Assembly (NCBI RefSeq): GCF_023715505.1
Contig: NZ_JAMBOH010000003.1
Coordinates: forward strand, 248,001-312,000
Direction of reading: 5' to 3'
Length of the DNA stretch: 64,000 nt
Source of the DNA: Neobacillus cucumis
GTDB taxonomy: Bacteria; Bacillota; Bacilli; Bacillales_B; DSM-18226
Shown piece by piece: positions 1 to 7,889 of this stretch (its first letter is position 1; every line of letters starts with the position of its first letter). The translations under genes were made by a program, and so were the position numbers. The notes beneath the pieces are model-generated. The model did no database searches. It was not told the origin of the DNA and saw only the letters and a list, made by a program, of their open reading frames with translations.

Positions 1-429
1 TGAATTTAGAGCCAGAGTAAGCGCCACAAACGCACCAGTTATTGAGGCTGTCCGTGTCCCTCCGTCCGCCTGGATGACATCACAGTCAATCCAGACCGTT
101 CTCTCACCCATTGCACTAAGATCGACAATCGCGCGAAGTGCACGGCCTATCAGGCGCTGAATCTCCATCGTCCTGCCGGTGACCTTTCCTTTCGAGGATT
201 CGCGAATGTTTCTTGTTTCCGTTGCCCTTGGAAGCATGGAGTATTCCGCCGTGATCCAGCCTTTACCTTCCCCTCTCATAAAGTGAGGAACCCGGTCTTC
301 AATGCTAGCTGTACAAATGACCTTTGTATTTCCGATTGAAATAAGGACAGAACCTTCTGGATGCATTAAATAATTGGTTTCGATATGTATTGGCCGAAGC
401 TGCAATGGCTCTCTTCCATCAACACGCAC
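1..429 (-). CDS. rph: Ribonuclease PH (partial, N-terminal part)
   Basis: A phosphorolytic 3'-5' exoribonuclease that trims tRNA 3' ends; works in the cytoplasm as a ring of six subunits. The window holds the first 143 codons; the C-terminal part lies beyond the left edge. Visible RNase PH signatures are RVDGRE at the start, [15 protein letters not shown], the [19 protein letters not shown] stretch and [23 protein letters not shown] start at 429 is chosen because it precedes RVDGRE and follows GGAGGA at good spacing; the ATG at 434 is out of frame. It lies downstream of gerM on the same strand, as in B. subtilis, with a hairpin terminator between them. Confidence 0.95.
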   Translation of the reverse strand, partial: MRVDGREPLQLRPIHIETNYLMHPEGSVLISIGNTKVICTASIEDRVPHFMRGEGKGWITAEYSMLPRATETRNIRESSKGKVTGRTMEIQRLIGRALRAIVDLSAMGERTVWIDCDVIQADGGTRTASITGAFVALTLALNS

Positions 430-468
430 AACATTTCCTCCTTAAGCTGATCACTTTATTTTTCAAAT

Positions 469-502
469 AAAGAAGAGGCGGCATAAGAAGCCAACCTCTT
501 TC
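469..502 (-). terminator. Hairpin terminator between gerM and rph
   Basis: The minus strand reads AAAGAGG...CCTCTTCTTT as an imperfect inverted repeat followed by a T-containing stretch. It lies between the gerM stop and the rph start, so rph probably also has its own promoter or is reached by read-through. Confidence 0.6.
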
Positions 503-535
503 ATTGTCACTATATAGTATAACAAATTTGTTTTT

Positions 536-1597
536 TTAATAACTACCCGTATTTACTTTTTCTGGACGAGTTACTGGTTCAGACACCTTTTTACCTTTAT
601 CATTCTTAATGTCCACTTTCCCCTCAACTTCGACTGCAACCTTTTCAACACCTTTCTGCTCCGTTAGAGACAGTACCAGCGTATCTAGTAAAGATTGAGA
701 GATTTCTTTTTCCTTGAAGCTGTCATAAATATTCTTGTTAAAGTTTAACGTTAACGTACCGTTTTCATATTTAGGGGCGTCAAGAAGTTTCACATCTGAC
801 ATAAATTCAGATACAAGCGTTGATTTCTCACTTGGCCCTTGAATTAATTGTTTAACGACAGCGGCATAATTGTCTTTTTCCGTATTGCTAATCCTGCGGG
901 TGACCGGTACATAATAATAGGAGCCCTCTTCCCCACCAATATAATAGACAGTTACCGGCTTTGTATTGGTAATATCAGCGACATCTGTTGTATCAATATT
1001 GATTCCGGTAGCCCTTGATAGATTTTCACTAATAGGTGTTCCGCTGACAGGCATTTCATTTAGGTCATGGCCGTTCATTTGAAGCTTGACCGATTTGACA
1101 TTATCAAATTGTGTTAACGTCCAGGTGACAGATTGAAGGATTTTCTGCTCATCCTCTGGCTGATAATTCTTGAATTCCTTTGAGAAGTTAACGGTTGCGA
1201 CCCCATTATCCTTATTAATGTTGACCGATATATCTGTATCTTCAGGAAGGACCGCTCTAAAATCATTTGGAAGCATGTCTGTCACAGGACCATTTGCCAC
1301 TAAATACTCAAGGGCTTGCTTCGCTACTGAAGTAGTTTTTGGAAGTGCTAGAGTTTGAGGTACTACATAGCCATCCTTATCAATCAAATAAAGTTCCGTT
1401 TTTACCGTGTTCTTTGCTGCCTCTTTTTCTTTCACTGTGGTTTCCTGACTAACCGGAACTGTTCCTTCCTTTACGGTAACCGTTTTTGGCGGATCAATTT
1501 TCTTTTGCGTTTCGGTGCTAAACAACCCGCAGCCTGATAGTAAAACCGTTGAAGTTAACACAGTCATACCAATTATTTTTGCTTTATTTTTAGACAC
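536..1597 (-). CDS. gerM: GerM, spore germination/cortex lipoprotein with two GerMN domains
   Basis: Membrane-anchored sporulation lipoprotein needed in Bacillus for normal septal peptidoglycan remodelling, cortex formation and germination. The 353-residue product starts with a lipoprotein signal peptide and a clear lipobox (LSGC, lipid-modified Cys about residue 23). Two tandem GerMN repeats follow, each with a core like VPVTRRI/TTSVAKQALEYLV...ATVNFSKEF and LTLNFNKNIYDSF. The GTG start at 1597 is preferred over an upstream ATG because AGGGGGG sits 6 bases before it. Neighbours murI and rph match the B. subtilis locus. Expected to be mother-cell expressed, but I could not assign a sigma-E promoter. 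Confidence 0.93.
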   Translation of the reverse strand: MSKNKAKIIGMTVLTSTVLLSGCGLFSTETQKKIDPPKTVTVKEGTVPVSQETTVKEKEAAKNTVKTELYLIDKDGYVVPQTLALPKTTSVAKQALEYLVANGPVTDMLPNDFRAVLPEDTDISVNINKDNGVATVNFSKEFKNYQPEDEQKILQSVTWTLTQFDNVKSVKLQMNGHDLNEMPVSGTPISENLSRATGINIDTTDVADITNTKPVTVYYIGGEEGSYYYVPVTRRISNTEKDNYAAVVKQLIQGPSEKSTLVSEFMSDVKLLDAPKYENGTLTLNFNKNIYDSFKEKEISQSLLDTLVLSLTEQKGVEKVAVEVEGKVDIKNDKGKKVSEPVTRPEKVNTGSY

Positions 1598-1686
1598 ATA
1601 ATTCCCCCCTAAGACAGTTTGTACTATCATGTATACGAGCCCTAAGTAAAAATAGACCCGCTTAACAAATAAAAATTTTTCCCATT

Positions 1687-1720
1687 ATAAAAGGAGCCCC
1701 TAACCGGGAGCTCCTTTTAA
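1687..1720 (-). terminator. Terminator overlapping the 3' end of murI
   Basis: AAAAGGAGC and GCTCCTTTT form a 9-bp perfect stem with a loop of about 12 bases. The stem begins inside the last codons of murI and lies upstream of gerM. Confidence 0.7.
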
Positions 1721-2511
1721 AGTTTTATTTTATTAACATTGTCAACATGGGTGCCGAGCCACTGTGAAGCAATTTTTGAGAAAATCCATTTAGAGCCTGT
1801 TGTATAATATTCGTGCTCTGGTTCTTCTTCACAGGTGTCGAGTAAATCATTATATTGGAGAATGGCGCTTACTTCTCGTGCGGTTTCGTCCCCTGAGCTA
1901 ATGACATGTACCTTTTCACCCATTACCTTTTTAATAAGGGGTTCGAGCAATGGATAATGGGTGCAGCCCAATATTAAAGTATCTAAATTTTGATCCAAAA
2001 GCGGTTGTAAAGATTCATCTACGATTCTCTCAGCAATCGCTCCCGAGTATTCACCACTTTCAACAAGAGGAACAAATTTCGGACATGCATGACTAGTGAC
2101 AAACAGCCTGCTGTTGAGTGATTTTAGAGCTTTTTCATAGGCCCCGCTTTTGACTGTTCCGATGGTACCAATGATCCCGACCCGATAGTTTTTTGTCCGC
2201 TTAATGGCAGCTCTTGCCCCAGGATTAATAACTCCAATAACCGGAATCCGTAATTCCTTGCGAATTTCATCCAGTGCAGCAGCGGTTGCTGTATTACAGG
2301 CAATGACAAGCATCTTAATATTTTTTTCTAATAGGAAATTGGTCAATTCCCAAGTAAACCTTTTTACTTCCTTCCTTGATCTAGGACCATACGGGCAGCG
2401 CGCCGTGTCACCCAAATAAATAATTTTCTCATTGGGAAGCTGCCGCATCATCTCTTTGGCAACGGTTAGTCCACCGACACCAGAATCAATAACACCGATT
2501 GGTTGTTTCAA
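1717..2511 (-). CDS. murI: Glutamate racemase
   Basis: Interconverts L- and D-glutamate, supplying D-Glu for peptidoglycan (RacE/MurI in Bacillus). It is 264 residues, the usual length. The N-terminal [13 protein letters not shown] loop is complete, and both catalytic cysteines are present in VIACNTATA (Cys72) and LGCTHYPLL (Cys183). ATG start at 2511. It lies 16 bases after the MarR-family gene on the same strand, so the two probably form one transcript, the same order as ysmB-racE in B. subtilis. Nothing is broken or unusual. Confidence 0.96.
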   Translation of the reverse strand: MKQPIGVIDSGVGGLTVAKEMMRQLPNEKIIYLGDTARCPYGPRSRKEVKRFTWELTNFLLEKNIKMLVIACNTATAAALDEIRKELRIPVIGVINPGARAAIKRTKNYRVGIIGTIGTVKSGAYEKALKSLNSRLFVTSHACPKFVPLVESGEYSGAIAERIVDESLQPLLDQNLDTLILGCTHYPLLEPLIKKVMGEKVHVISSGDETAREVSAILQYNDLLDTCEEEPEHEYYTTGSKWIFSKIASQWLGTHVDNVNKIKL

Positions 2512-2527
2512 AAATTCTCGCCTCTTT

Positions 2528-2977
2528 TTAACGCATTTCTTGATGAAGTTTGCTCAAGCTGGATTGTAGAAGTAAGATTTGATCCATCGTATAATTTTTT
2601 AACATCTCATCCAAGTACGCTTGACGCTTCTTGATTACTTCATCAATGATTCTTTTTCCTTCTTCCAGTAAGTGAATCCTGACCACACGCCGGTCGTTTG
2701 GATCTTTTACCCGCTCAACGAGTACATTTTTTTCCATCCTGTCCACTAAATCTGTCGTGGTGCTGCAAGCCAAATACATTTTATTTGAAAGCTCGCCGAT
2801 GGTCATGTCACCGTCTTCAAATAGCCATTGCAAGGCTACGAATTGTGGAGGAGTAATTTTATATTGACTTAACATTTCCCTGCCCTTTTGCTTAATGATA
2901 CCAGAAATATAACGTAAGTCCTTTTCAATATTAGCGATCATATCCACTGTAACTTTTTGTGGGTTTTCGAGTTCCAT
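2528..2977 (-). CDS. ysmB: MarR-family transcriptional regulator
   Basis: A 149-residue winged-helix regulator with the MarR layout: an N-terminal dimerisation helix, the DNA-binding region [20 protein letters not shown] (recognition helix), a wing with [14 protein letters not shown] (the conserved DxRxxxxxLT-like wing), and a long C-terminal dimer helix. Its ligand and targets are unknown. It starts at an ATG behind GGGAGTG and runs into murI with a 16-base gap. The position matches YsmB of B. subtilis. Confidence 0.88.
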   Translation of the reverse strand: MELENPQKVTVDMIANIEKDLRYISGIIKQKGREMLSQYKITPPQFVALQWLFEDGDMTIGELSNKMYLACSTTTDLVDRMEKNVLVERVKDPNDRRVVRIHLLEEGKRIIDEVIKKRQAYLDEMLKNYTMDQILLLQSSLSKLHQEMR

Positions 2978-3222
2978 TTTGTATACACTCCCATATTTTG
3001 CTTCTCCTCAAGACGAATCTAGATAATAACCGCGGAACCAAGCTGATAGTCTTAAAGCTTGTACTTATTTTCTACTTTTTCTGCTAAAATTTCAAGCTGA
3101 AACTCTTTTTTTCAACACTCTTGGAAAGCTATAAATTGAATCAAATGCTATAATAAATTAATTTTAACAGATTAGTTCATAATATGTTCATATCTGAAAT
3201 TTAAAACAAAGGTGAGACAAAA

Positions 3223-3525
3223 ATGGAAATAGGTTTGAGTACTGCAGCCATACAATGGTTTAAGGAAGAAGTAGAATTGAAAAAAGGCGATAACGTAAGA
3301 TTCTATGTTAAAATTTACGGAAGCAGCCCCGTTCAAGAAGGGTTTTCACTTGCATTTACTGTCGATAACGAGCCAATAGACATGGGCGTTAAGACTGAAA
3401 AAGAAGGTCTGACCTTCTTTATTGAAAGCTCCGATTTATGGTTTTTTAATGGACATGATCTATTTGTGGATTACAATAAACAAGTGGATGAATTAGAATT
3501 TAGCTATACCTTACCAGGGGAATAA
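3223..3525 (+). CDS. yneR: HesB/IscA-like small protein of the YneR type
   Basis: A 100-residue protein with the HesB/IscA (Fe-S biosynthesis) fold as seen in its sequence pattern: TAAIQWFKEEVELKKGDNVRFYVKIYG, a middle beta segment, and WFFNGHDLFVDYNKQVDELEF at the end. It contains no cysteine at all, so it cannot coordinate an iron-sulfur cluster like a true A-type carrier. This is typical of the YneR/YfhF-like subgroup of Firmicutes, whose role is unknown. ATG start with AAAGGTGAG upstream. Monocistronic, convergent with the kinase gene. Confidence 0.8.
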   Translation: MEIGLSTAAIQWFKEEVELKKGDNVRFYVKIYGSSPVQEGFSLAFTVDNEPIDMGVKTEKEGLTFFIESSDLWFFNGHDLFVDYNKQVDELEFSYTLPGE

Positions 3526-3529
3526 GAAA

Positions 3530-3791
3530 TGCGGAAGCGCCCTGGTCAGCGGCGTATGGCCTCCTCGAAAAAGCTATCGCTTTTCCTTCGTGCGATGCTT
3601 AAGCTGCCGAAGCCTTCCCTTATGAAGCGCTCCAACTGAGATAAAGGAAAACCGAAAAGCATAAGCGCCTTGACCAGGGGCCCCTAGGCGCTGGAGCTAG
3701 ACAACACGAAGAGCTTTAGCTTTTTCCTGTTGACTTATCGTAGGGCGGAGCGCGAAGGCGTCTTGCCGCTAAGACGCTGAGGCTGGACAAT
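3530..3791. repeat. Dispersed modular repeat, copy 1 (three modules)
   Basis: A gene-free stretch of about 350 bases between yneR and the kinase is filled by a composite repeat. Ends read GCGGAAGCGCC at the left and GGCTGGACAA at the right. It contains the pieces CAGCGGCGTATGGCC, CTGAGATAAAGGAAAACCG, GCGCTGGAGCTAGACAA and TTGACTTATCG. The same pieces recur, in matching order, on the other strand at 23730-24002. Other copies lie near 14780, 31838, 37126, 43238 and 47040. Confidence 0.85.
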
Positions 3792-3828
3792 TTTCAAAGT
3801 CATTCTATATTACCTTAAAATCCTATTG

Positions 3829-3862
3829 AAAACCGGCATCTTAACATGATGCCGGTTTTTAT
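3829..3862. terminator. Bidirectional terminator between yneR and the PAS kinase
   Basis: AAAACCGGCATC and GATGCCGGTTTT make a perfect 12-bp stem with a 7-base loop. T runs lie on both sides, and the flanking genes converge. Confidence 0.85.
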
Positions 3863-3874
3863 TTCTACGTGTTG

Positions 3875-5731
3875 TTAATGAAGCCTTTCACTCGCAATCG
3901 GTAAGATCACTTCTATGATGGTTCCCTGCTCATCACTCCAAATGTTGATCGTTCCGCCATGGTTTTCGATAATTTGTTTAGAAATCATGATGCCAAGTCC
4001 GGTGCCTTCCTCTTTGGTTGTAAAAAATGGCTCTCCAACACGTTTTAGGATTTCAGGTGACATCCCAAATCCAGTGTCCTTAAAGAAAATTTTCACCATA
4101 TTACAACCGTACTGTTTTACTTCAATCGTGATAAATCCACCTTTAGGCATGGCTTCAACTGCATTTTTTAAAATATTAATAAACACCTGTTTTAGCTGAT
4201 TCTTATCGCTATTAATCGTAAAATTTTGATAATTATATTTCGTCTCAATTCGAATTCCATTTATAACAGCCTGAGTATCAATTAGCGTCTTGACATTCTC
4301 TAGCAGGGTGATGAGGTCAATCGGTCCAAATTTTAATTCATGTGGTTTGGCTAGGACTAAAAGCTCGCTTAGGATTAATTCAATTCTGTCCATTTCTGAT
4401 TCAATAATATCGAAATAAGATTTATTTCCTTCACTTTCAGACTCCATTAACTGAAGAAACCCTTTGATTGCAGTAAGCGGGTTTCGCACTTCATGAGCAA
4501 TTCCAGCAGCCAATTGTCCTGCCACATTCAATTTTTCGGAGTTAAGCAAGAGTTCGTGCGTTTTTTTCCGTTCCGTTACGTCCCGTATGATAATATGTCT
4601 TGCAGGATTATTTTGGTAAAAGGTCGGAATTCCTTTCACTTCGGCAACAAAGGCTGTACCGTCCAAACGCAGCAATTTATACTCGATAAATTCGGTGATA
4701 TTTCCTTCCATTACCATGATTTCCCGCTCTCTAGCAATCTGGTGAAAATCAGGATGTATAATTGCACCGATTGACTTGTTTAGAATATCCTTTTTATCCT
4801 TTGCCCCAAATAACCTAGCACCTGTATCATTTATAAAAAGAATCTCAGAATCTTTCGCAATAATAACGGCATCAGGTGAATGCTCTACTAAATCGCGATA
4901 GGTCTCTTCCCGTTTTTTTGCTTCTTCTTCACCCTTTTTCCGTTCTGTTACATCTCTTATGACACTGACAATCTCTAAAACATGAAGGGTATCATGGGCG
5001 ATGATCGGTTTACAAAGTGATTCCACCCACAAATATTCACCGCTTTTTTTCCGGATACGGTAGCAGTCTCGTCCACTTTCTTGGCTGTCGAGCACCATTT
5101 TCCGGCTCTGATAAGCTTTTTCAACATCATCTGGATGGACAAATGATAATAAATTTTCTTTTATTACTTCATTTTGCTCAAACCCTAGAATATATTCACA
5201 GGAAGGAGATACGTAAACAATTTCCCCTTGCAAATTCGTACTCACTATGACATCTAAAATATTATCTGTTAATACACGCTGCATCTCTTCAATTTTTCTT
5301 ATTTCTTCTTTTTTTCTTTTTAATTCGGTTATGTCTTTCCCGACTGCTCTAACCCCGACGATTTGGTCATCTTCACTGATTGGGATAAACGTTATATTTA
5401 AATCAAGGATTTGGCCGATGTTCGTAATGATTTTCGTATCAAAGTTTGAAAAACGGCCTACTACCGCATTACTAAAATGATGGAACACCTTATTGATATG
5501 GTCGATTGGAAAAAGAAATTGAAGTCTTAACTTGTCCGTTTCCGCATGTGAATAACCTGTTAATTGTTGAAATGCCGGATTTGATTGAACAACATGCCCT
5601 TCTATATCCAATACAAAAATGCCATCTTCATTGCAGGAAAATAGTGTCTCATATCTGCTGTGGTTTTCTTCCAAATATTTTAATAAAAGCATTCTTTTTT
5701 CACTTTTAATCGCTTCAACAGGACTGTTCAT
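3875..5731 (-). CDS. Cytoplasmic multi-PAS sensor histidine kinase (sporulation-kinase type)
   Basis: A 618-residue soluble histidine kinase with no membrane segment. It has three PAS domains (roughly residues 25-135, 145-265 and 275-390), a HisKA dimerisation/phosphoacceptor domain with GIAHEVRNPLTAIKGFLQLM (His about 413), and an HATPase domain ending with KEEGTGLGIMISKQIIENHGG. The H-box wording resembles the KinA/KinE phosphorelay kinases of Bacillus. No response regulator is adjacent, as expected for orphan kinases that feed Spo0F. I prefer the ATG at 5731, behind GGAAAGAGAAAG, over the ATG at 5758, which has no ribosome binding site. Its signal is unknown, and the phosphorelay role is inferred from the H-box and the position beside gerE. 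Confidence 0.85.
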   Translation of the reverse strand: MNSPVEAIKSEKRMLLLKYLEENHSRYETLFSCNEDGIFVLDIEGHVVQSNPAFQQLTGYSHAETDKLRLQFLFPIDHINKVFHHFSNAVVGRFSNFDTKIITNIGQILDLNITFIPISEDDQIVGVRAVGKDITELKRKKEEIRKIEEMQRVLTDNILDVIVSTNLQGEIVYVSPSCEYILGFEQNEVIKENLLSFVHPDDVEKAYQSRKMVLDSQESGRDCYRIRKKSGEYLWVESLCKPIIAHDTLHVLEIVSVIRDVTERKKGEEEAKKREETYRDLVEHSPDAVIIAKDSEILFINDTGARLFGAKDKKDILNKSIGAIIHPDFHQIAREREIMVMEGNITEFIEYKLLRLDGTAFVAEVKGIPTFYQNNPARHIIIRDVTERKKTHELLLNSEKLNVAGQLAAGIAHEVRNPLTAIKGFLQLMESESEGNKSYFDIIESEMDRIELILSELLVLAKPHELKFGPIDLITLLENVKTLIDTQAVINGIRIETKYNYQNFTINSDKNQLKQVFINILKNAVEAMPKGGFITIEVKQYGCNMVKIFFKDTGFGMSPEILKRVGEPFFTTKEEGTGLGIMISKQIIENHGGTINIWSDEQGTIIEVILPIASERLH

Positions 5732-5945
5732 CTTTCTCTTTCCGTTCCTTTCTCCCATGATAATGCCTATATTACCATTCTAACCTTCATTGTAAGTTTT
5801 ACTGATAAAACTTTCAATAGATTTCTACTATTTTCCATTAACTTATGTTATCTTCTAAACCAGCCCAACAAGAAAGAATTCACAGGACTTTTACAGAGAA
5901 TGGCCCATGGATAAAGCAGATTTTATTTTTCTAAAAAAACTTTTT

Positions 5946-5980
5946 CCTAAAAATGAACCGGCCTCCAAATGGAAGCCGGT
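5946..5980 (-). terminator. Terminator downstream of gerE
   Basis: On the minus strand ACCGGCTTCC-ATTT-GGAGGCCGGT is a near-perfect 10-bp stem with a 4-base loop, followed by a T-rich tract. It ends the gerE transcript before the kinase gene. Confidence 0.8.
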
Positions 5981-5987
5981 CACATTA

Positions 5988-6212
5988 TTAAAGTTCTAGC
6001 TCTCCCATTCGAAGGAGCTCTACAACAGCTTGTGAACGCCCCTTAACACCAAGCTTTTGCATGGCATTTGAAATGTGATTCCTAACTGTTTTTTCGCTTA
6101 TAAATAATTCACCAGCGATTTCTTTCGTTGTTTTGTCTTGTACTAATAATTCGAATACTTCTCTTTCCCGTTTGGTGAGTAATGGCTTGTGATTATAATC
6201 ATTCTCCTTCAA
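5988..6212 (-). CDS. gerE: GerE, late mother-cell transcription regulator
   Basis: A 74-residue LuxR/FixJ-type helix-turn-helix protein that modulates sigma-K genes for spore coat assembly. From memory it is nearly identical to B. subtilis Ger[38 protein letters not shown] is the HTH, and the C-terminal [17 protein letters not shown] dimer helix is complete. The start is TTG at 6212, about ten bases behind AAGGAGG. No receiver domain is present, which is normal for GerE. It is transcribed alone: a terminator follows it, and its upstream neighbour is the sortase gene on the same strand. Confidence 0.97.
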   Translation of the reverse strand: MKENDYNHKPLLTKREREVFELLVQDKTTKEIAGELFISEKTVRNHISNAMQKLGVKGRSQAVVELLRMGELEL

Positions 6213-6335
6213 GTAATGTAACCCTCCTTGCCTTCGCCAGTAATGTATCGTGGGATGGGTATATATTTAGTCACGATATCTTATGTAAACGATACAAATG
6301 GAGTGACTATATTTAACCTAAAGGAGTGGGTTTTT

Positions 6336-6383
6336 ATGAAAAAATCACAAAATTATTCCAACTTTTTATTATCCTTTGTTTAG
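6336..6383 (+). CDS. Possible 15-residue peptide ORF with a strong ribosome binding site
   Basis: ATG at 6336 is preceded by AAAGGAGTGG at ideal spacing and opens a 15-codon frame (MKKSQNYSNFLLSFV, then TAG). It overlaps the end of the sortase gene on the other strand by four bases. The lysine-rich start resembles many Bacillus proteins, so this could be a real small peptide, the stump of a decayed gene, or chance. No family is recognised. Confidence 0.25.
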   Translation: MKKSQNYSNFLLSFV

Positions 6384-6970
6384 GAGTTAATTATTTTTGC
6401 AAAAATGATATATCGTTTTGGTGCATTTCCAACATAATGAAACGGATAACACGTTGTCAGGATTAATTCTTCTTGCTGTTTCTGTAAGGTAATAATGGAT
6501 TTATCGTTTGATTTAACAATTTTAGTACGAGTGATCTCGTATGTGTAATTCCCGTACGGCATCTGCATCTTTAAATGATTACCTATTTTTAACTCGCCTA
6601 ATTTTCGAAAAACCGTATCCCGATGACCCGACAGTACGATTTGCCCCTTATCACCCGGAAAGTAAGAACCTTTATAATGGCCTACGCCCTTTTCAAGATC
6701 ATCCGGGTCTGTCCCTTCCACAATGGCCAATTCCGCTTTAATTTTTGGAATGCTTAAAATTCCAATGGTATCTCCTGTTGTGGGAGGTGTACGGTTGTCT
6801 AATTTCTTCTTATCCGCAGCAACCGGCTGTTTCTGGCTGATGATTTTCTTCGCTTGCTGGAGAGCCGTAGTGGATTTTACTTGTGTATGAGCATATTGCC
6901 AAACACCGGCACATACAAAAATGAGTCCGATGATAATTAGAAAAAAGGGAAATTTTCTTTTCACTTTCAA
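6380..6970 (-). CDS. Class D sortase
   Basis: A membrane-anchored cysteine transpeptidase of 196 residues. One N-terminal transmembrane helix (about residues 8-25) leads to an extracellular sortase domain. The catalytic triad is visible as His116 (SGHRDT), Cys174 (LTTCYPF) and Arg186 (PKRYI). The TLxTC signature and domain length match class D (YhcS/SrtD type), which in Bacillus anchors LPxTA-like proteins during sporulation. No LPxT-bearing substrate gene is adjacent; the next ORF on the same strand is gerE. A late-sporulation role is inferred from that position only. Confidence 0.85.
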   Translation of the reverse strand: MKVKRKFPFFLIIIGLIFVCAGVWQYAHTQVKSTTALQQAKKIISQKQPVAADKKKLDNRTPPTTGDTIGILSIPKIKAELAIVEGTDPDDLEKGVGHYKGSYFPGDKGQIVLSGHRDTVFRKLGELKIGNHLKMQMPYGNYTYEITRTKIVKSNDKSIITLQKQQEELILTTCYPFHYVGNAPKRYIIFAKIINS

Positions 6971-7048
6971 TACCTTCCTTTAATAAGGTCATTTGTTCAA
7001 GTATATCAAAATTAAGACGATTGGACTAATGAACTATTGCCGATCCAA

Positions 7049-7085
7049 AAGAAAAACCTTCTTTCCTAAACAGAAAAGAAGGTCT
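7049..7085 (-). terminator. Terminator of the sdhCAB operon
   Basis: On the minus strand ACCTTCTTT and AAAGAAGGT form a 9-bp perfect stem with a 10-base loop, followed by TTTTTCTTTT. It lies about 20 bases past the sdhB stop. Confidence 0.85.
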
Positions 7086-7103
7086 CTAAGATTCAATATA
7101 ATG

Positions 7104-7868
7104 TTAGTTACCGCTGTCGCTTCCGAAGAAGTTTCTAAATGCTTGCATGGTTGCAGCTCGGTTAACTGCTGCAATAGAAGTTGTAATTGGAATTCCTTTC
7201 GGACAAGCTTGTACGCAGTTTTGAGAGTTACCGCAGCCCTGCATACCGCCATCCTCCATAAAAGCATTTAAACGTTCTGCCGCGTTCATTTCGCCGGTTG
7301 GATGAGCGTTGAATAAACGAACTTGGTTAAATACAGCTGGTCCCATGAAGTTTGTTTTACTATTCACATTTGGACAAGCTTCTAAACAAACACCGCAGGT
7401 CATACACTTAGAAAGTTCATATGCCCACTGACGTTTTCTTTCAGGCATCCGAGGGCCAGGTCCCAAATCATAAGTTCCATCAATTGGAATCCATGCTTTT
7501 ACCTTTTTCAACGAATCAAACATTCTGCTCCGGTCAACTGAAAGGTCACGGACAACAGGGAAGGTTTTCATTGGCGCTAAGCGGATTGGCTGCTCTAATT
7601 GATCAACTAATGCCGAACAAGATTGACGAGGCTTCCCGTTAATAACCATTGAACATGCACCGCAAACCTCTTCAAGGCAGTTCATTTCCCAAGTGACTGG
7701 AGTGGTCGTTTTCCCCTGGGCATTTACTGGATTTTTACGTATTTCCATCAATGCCGAAATAACGTTCATATTCGGACGGTATGGAATTTCGAATGTCTCC
7801 TCATAAGGAGCAGCATCTGGGCTATCTTGACGAGTAATGATAAAAGTTACCTTTTTATTTTCAGACAT
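7104..7868 (-). CDS. sdhB: Succinate dehydrogenase iron-sulfur subunit
   Basis: Electron-transfer subunit of menaquinone-linked succinate dehydrogenase, carrying three Fe-S clusters on the cytoplasmic face of the membrane. It is 254 residues. The [2Fe-2S] motif is CLEEVCGACSM with a later Cys in PRQSC; the [4Fe-4S] and [3Fe-4S] ligands are CMTCGVCLEACP and CVQACPKGIP. Last gene of sdhC-sdhA-sdhB, 21 bases after sdhA, and followed by a terminator. Confidence 0.97.
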   Translation of the reverse strand: MSENKKVTFIITRQDSPDAAPYEETFEIPYRPNMNVISALMEIRKNPVNAQGKTTTPVTWEMNCLEEVCGACSMVINGKPRQSCSALVDQLEQPIRLAPMKTFPVVRDLSVDRSRMFDSLKKVKAWIPIDGTYDLGPGPRMPERKRQWAYELSKCMTCGVCLEACPNVNSKTNFMGPAVFNQVRLFNAHPTGEMNAAERLNAFMEDGGMQGCGNSQNCVQACPKGIPITTSIAAVNRAATMQAFRNFFGSDSGN

Positions 7869-7889
7869 GTTTCCCTACTCCCCTTTCTA

